Of a stretch of DNA of 64,000 bases, positions 62,496-64,000 are shown piece after piece (the stretch's first letter is position 1; each line of letters starts with the position of its first letter). The stretch is from positions 124,001 to 188,000 of the forward strand of contig JAIESC010000007.1 in NCBI GenBank assembly GCA_019746355.1, in the 5' to 3' direction. Source of the DNA: Xanthobacteraceae bacterium. GTDB lineage: Bacteria > Pseudomonadota > Alphaproteobacteria > Rhizobiales > Xanthobacteraceae. A program made the translations under genes and the position numbers. The notes below the pieces were generated by a model. That model was not told the DNA's origin, searched no databases, and saw only the letters and a list, made by a program, of their open reading frames with translations.

Positions 62496-63368
62496 TTATT
62501 CGGCGGCTTCCGCCGCATAGGTGGGCTGCTTCTCCAGCCCGCGCAGGTCCGGCAGCCCGAAGTGCAAGAGCTCGGTCTCCTGCTCGGCCTTGAATGACGC
62601 CTTCTCGCTGCGCTCCAGGAACACCGTGGTCAGCGGCCGCAGCGGCTTGCCGTCCACGTGTCCGCCGCCGCGATAGGCGAGATAGAGGCCGCGGCCCGAT
62701 CCGACGAGCGTCGCCCCGGCGTCGAGCCGGAGCACGCCGGCCTCCGAGCGCCGCTCGGTGAACACGCCGAGCAGCTTCTCGGAAACGCCCGGCTGATCGG
62801 CAAGCGGCACCCATTGATAGCCCGCCTGGTCCATCATCACCGGCTTGTCGTAGCGGGCCTTCGGGAATTGCAGCGGCCGGCCGTTGACGTGCTCCCAGAT
62901 CGCCTGGAAGCCGTCCATGTTGCGCTTGCCGGGCTCGCCTTCGTTGCGCCGGTAGGCGCCGCCTTCGAACGTGCCGGTGGCGCGCAGCGCCTCCATGCCC
63001 TGCTTCACCTCCTGCCGCGAGAGATAGCCTTGGCCGCTCGAGCCGCCGAACTGCAGCACGAAGGTCGTCGCCGTGCCTTCGCTGGTCTGCGGTCCGTAGG
63101 ACGTGCCCTCCGGGAAATAGCCGACCATGCCCGGCGTCATGATGCCGTCGCGCGCGAAGTCGAGATCGCCCTCGAGCTGGAAGCGGAACTGCTCGAAGTT
63201 GTGCCGGTGCCGCGGCGAGACGAAGTCCTTGTCGTTGCGCCCCATCGAGAGCTGGAAGTTGTCGATGCTGCCGGGCGCGCCTTCCATCAGGTTGCGGAAG
63301 TGGAACGTGCCGCCGCGATATTCGAGGCCGCGCACCCACTCGATCTCGTCGCCTTGCACGATCTTCAT
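62496..63368 (-). CDS. Cupin-domain protein
   Basis: This 290-residue protein has two cupin-like halves. The first contains PRHRHNFEQFRFQLEGDLDF (metal-type H-x-H...E), GMVGYFPEGTSYGPQ and TFVLQFGGSSGQGYL. The second contains AGVLRLDAGATLVGSGRGLYL and LTTVFLERSE. The HRH motif predicts a mononuclear metal site. Dioxygenase or isomerase activity is possible but not assigned. It converges with the hydrolase gene at 61602 and precedes no recognised partner on its strand except the next hydrolase. Confidence 0.82.
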   Translation of the reverse strand: MKIVQGDEIEWVRGLEYRGGTFHFRNLMEGAPGSIDNFQLSMGRNDKDFVSPRHRHNFEQFRFQLEGDLDFARDGIMTPGMVGYFPEGTSYGPQTSEGTATTFVLQFGGSSGQGYLSRQEVKQGMEALRATGTFEGGAYRRNEGEPGKRNMDGFQAIWEHVNGRPLQFPKARYDKPVMMDQAGYQWVPLADQPGVSEKLLGVFTERRSEAGVLRLDAGATLVGSGRGLYLAYRGGGHVDGKPLRPLTTVFLERSEKASFKAEQETELLHFGLPDLRGLEKQPTYAAEAAE

Positions 63369-63402
63369 CGAAGTCCTCCGTCCATTGCGCGTCGGTGCCG
63401 CC

Positions 63403-64000
63403 TTAAACCGCCTCGGTCGCGGGCGCGGCGAGGAAGTTCTTGATCGCGTACCACAGCAGGTGCCGGTTCTTGCCGTAGCCCGGGCTGTGCGCGGTGTTCG
63501 GCAGGATGATGAACTGACGGTCGCCGTTCGGCAGTTGCGTGTAGAAGTCCAGCAGATCTTCGTTGGTCGAGTTGCCGTCCCAGATGCCGCGCAGCATCAG
63601 CACCGGCGACAGCACCTTCTTCGGATCGACGATCGGCAGGTTCGCCGCCATGTCGAGATAGGTGCCGGTCGGGATCTGGTCGCCGAACTTCATCTCCGCG
63701 GCGATGATCGCCTCGGGCACCGCCGGATCGGTGGTCCCTGCATGACCGTCGCGGGTGAAGATCGAGCGGATCATCGCCGCGTCGCGCTTTCTGCGCGTGT
63801 TGGCGCGCAGCTCGTCGATGCGGGCCCGGCGGCGCGCGATCTCGGCCGCGCCATTGCCCTTGTAGGTGAAGGCCGACAGGATCAGCCGGTCGACGTGCTC
63901 GGGCTTGGCCTGTGCGAAGGCCGCGGCGCGGATGCCGCCCGACGAGGTGCCGTACATGTGCATCTTCGGCAGGCTGGTTTCCTTCTGGATCACCGGCATC
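63403..64000 (-). CDS. Alpha/beta hydrolase, N-terminus outside window
   Basis: At least 198 residues are seen and the frame runs off the window at 64000. The nucleophile elbow MYGTSSGGIRAAAFAQAKPE is near the left of the visible sequence, with VLSPVLMLRGIWDGNSTNED (acid residue) and PNTAHSPGYGKNRH (histidine) following. It is a typical serine hydrolase of the epoxide/ester hydrolase family. It shares the strand with the cupin gene, 34 bases away, and may be co-transcribed with it. Confidence 0.8.
   Translation of the reverse strand, partial: MPVIQKETSLPKMHMYGTSSGGIRAAAFAQAKPEHVDRLILSAFTYKGNGAAEIARRRARIDELRANTRRKRDAAMIRSIFTRDGHAGTTDPAVPEAIIAAEMKFGDQIPTGTYLDMAANLPIVDPKKVLSPVLMLRGIWDGNSTNEDLLDFYTQLPNGDRQFIILPNTAHSPGYGKNRHLLWYAIKNFLAAPATEAV

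Overview
The window is GC-rich (roughly 65 percent by eye) and looks chromosomal. Gene content points to Hyphomicrobiales (Alphaproteobacteria), probably near Bradyrhizobium, Rhodoplanes or Pseudorhodoplanes. The pointers are many orphan TctC/Bug and PF04392 binding proteins, CoxLMS-like molybdenum hydroxylases, UbiD decarboxylases, an imuA-imuB-dnaE2 mutasome under an alphaproteobacterial LexA box (GAAC-N7-GAAC), DUF6894 and DUF3859 proteins, and short palindromic repeats. Placement is inference from content. No tRNA, rRNA, CRISPR array, integrase or insertion sequence was recognised.

Layout. 1-4176: end of a molybdenum hydroxylase large subunit, a DUF3859 secreted protein, a UbiD decarboxylase and a 2Fe-2S subunit. 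4298-6039: an ECF42-type sigma factor with its YCII/DGPF partner. 6241-9309: a Bug protein, FAD and 2Fe-2S hydroxylase subunits, and a lipocalin-like protein. 9339-13872 (minus): a phosphonate-type ABC transporter with two tandem phnD genes. 14008-26305: a membrane protein, further solute-binding proteins, a second hydroxylase large subunit, and a TcuA-like flavoprotein. 26504-30861: a TylF-type methyltransferase, a polysaccharide deacetylase and a Uup-like ABC-F protein.

30956-32849 (minus) is an AT-richer insert encoding a DUF5131 (Gp37/Gp68, three-Cys motif) protein and its partner TcmP. A LexA-type box lies in its promoter. 32932-41399 holds small secreted and PRC-barrel proteins, Ogt, a quinone oxidoreductase and an acyl-CoA synthetase. 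41642-47464 is the SOS mutagenesis cassette. 47560-53216 (minus) is an accessory block: a 1231-residue STAND-like NTPase with a nuclease-fold-like N-terminus and two uncharacterised membrane/coiled-coil proteins. A third LexA-like box (53358-53372) stands upstream of the outermost of these. Next to it lies a GC-rich element of serial hairpins (53584-53755). 54551-64000 returns to catabolism: MBL hydrolase, alpha/beta hydrolases, UbiD, carboxymuconolactone decarboxylase-like, Rieske oxygenase, a Bug protein and a cupin.

The catabolic genes look like a scavenging set for aromatic acids or N-heterocycles: capture by periplasmic binding proteins, hydroxylation by Mo or Rieske enzymes, decarboxylation by UbiD, then hydrolysis. 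The most novel points are the two accessory blocks that appear to share LexA control with the mutasome, and the serial-hairpin element.
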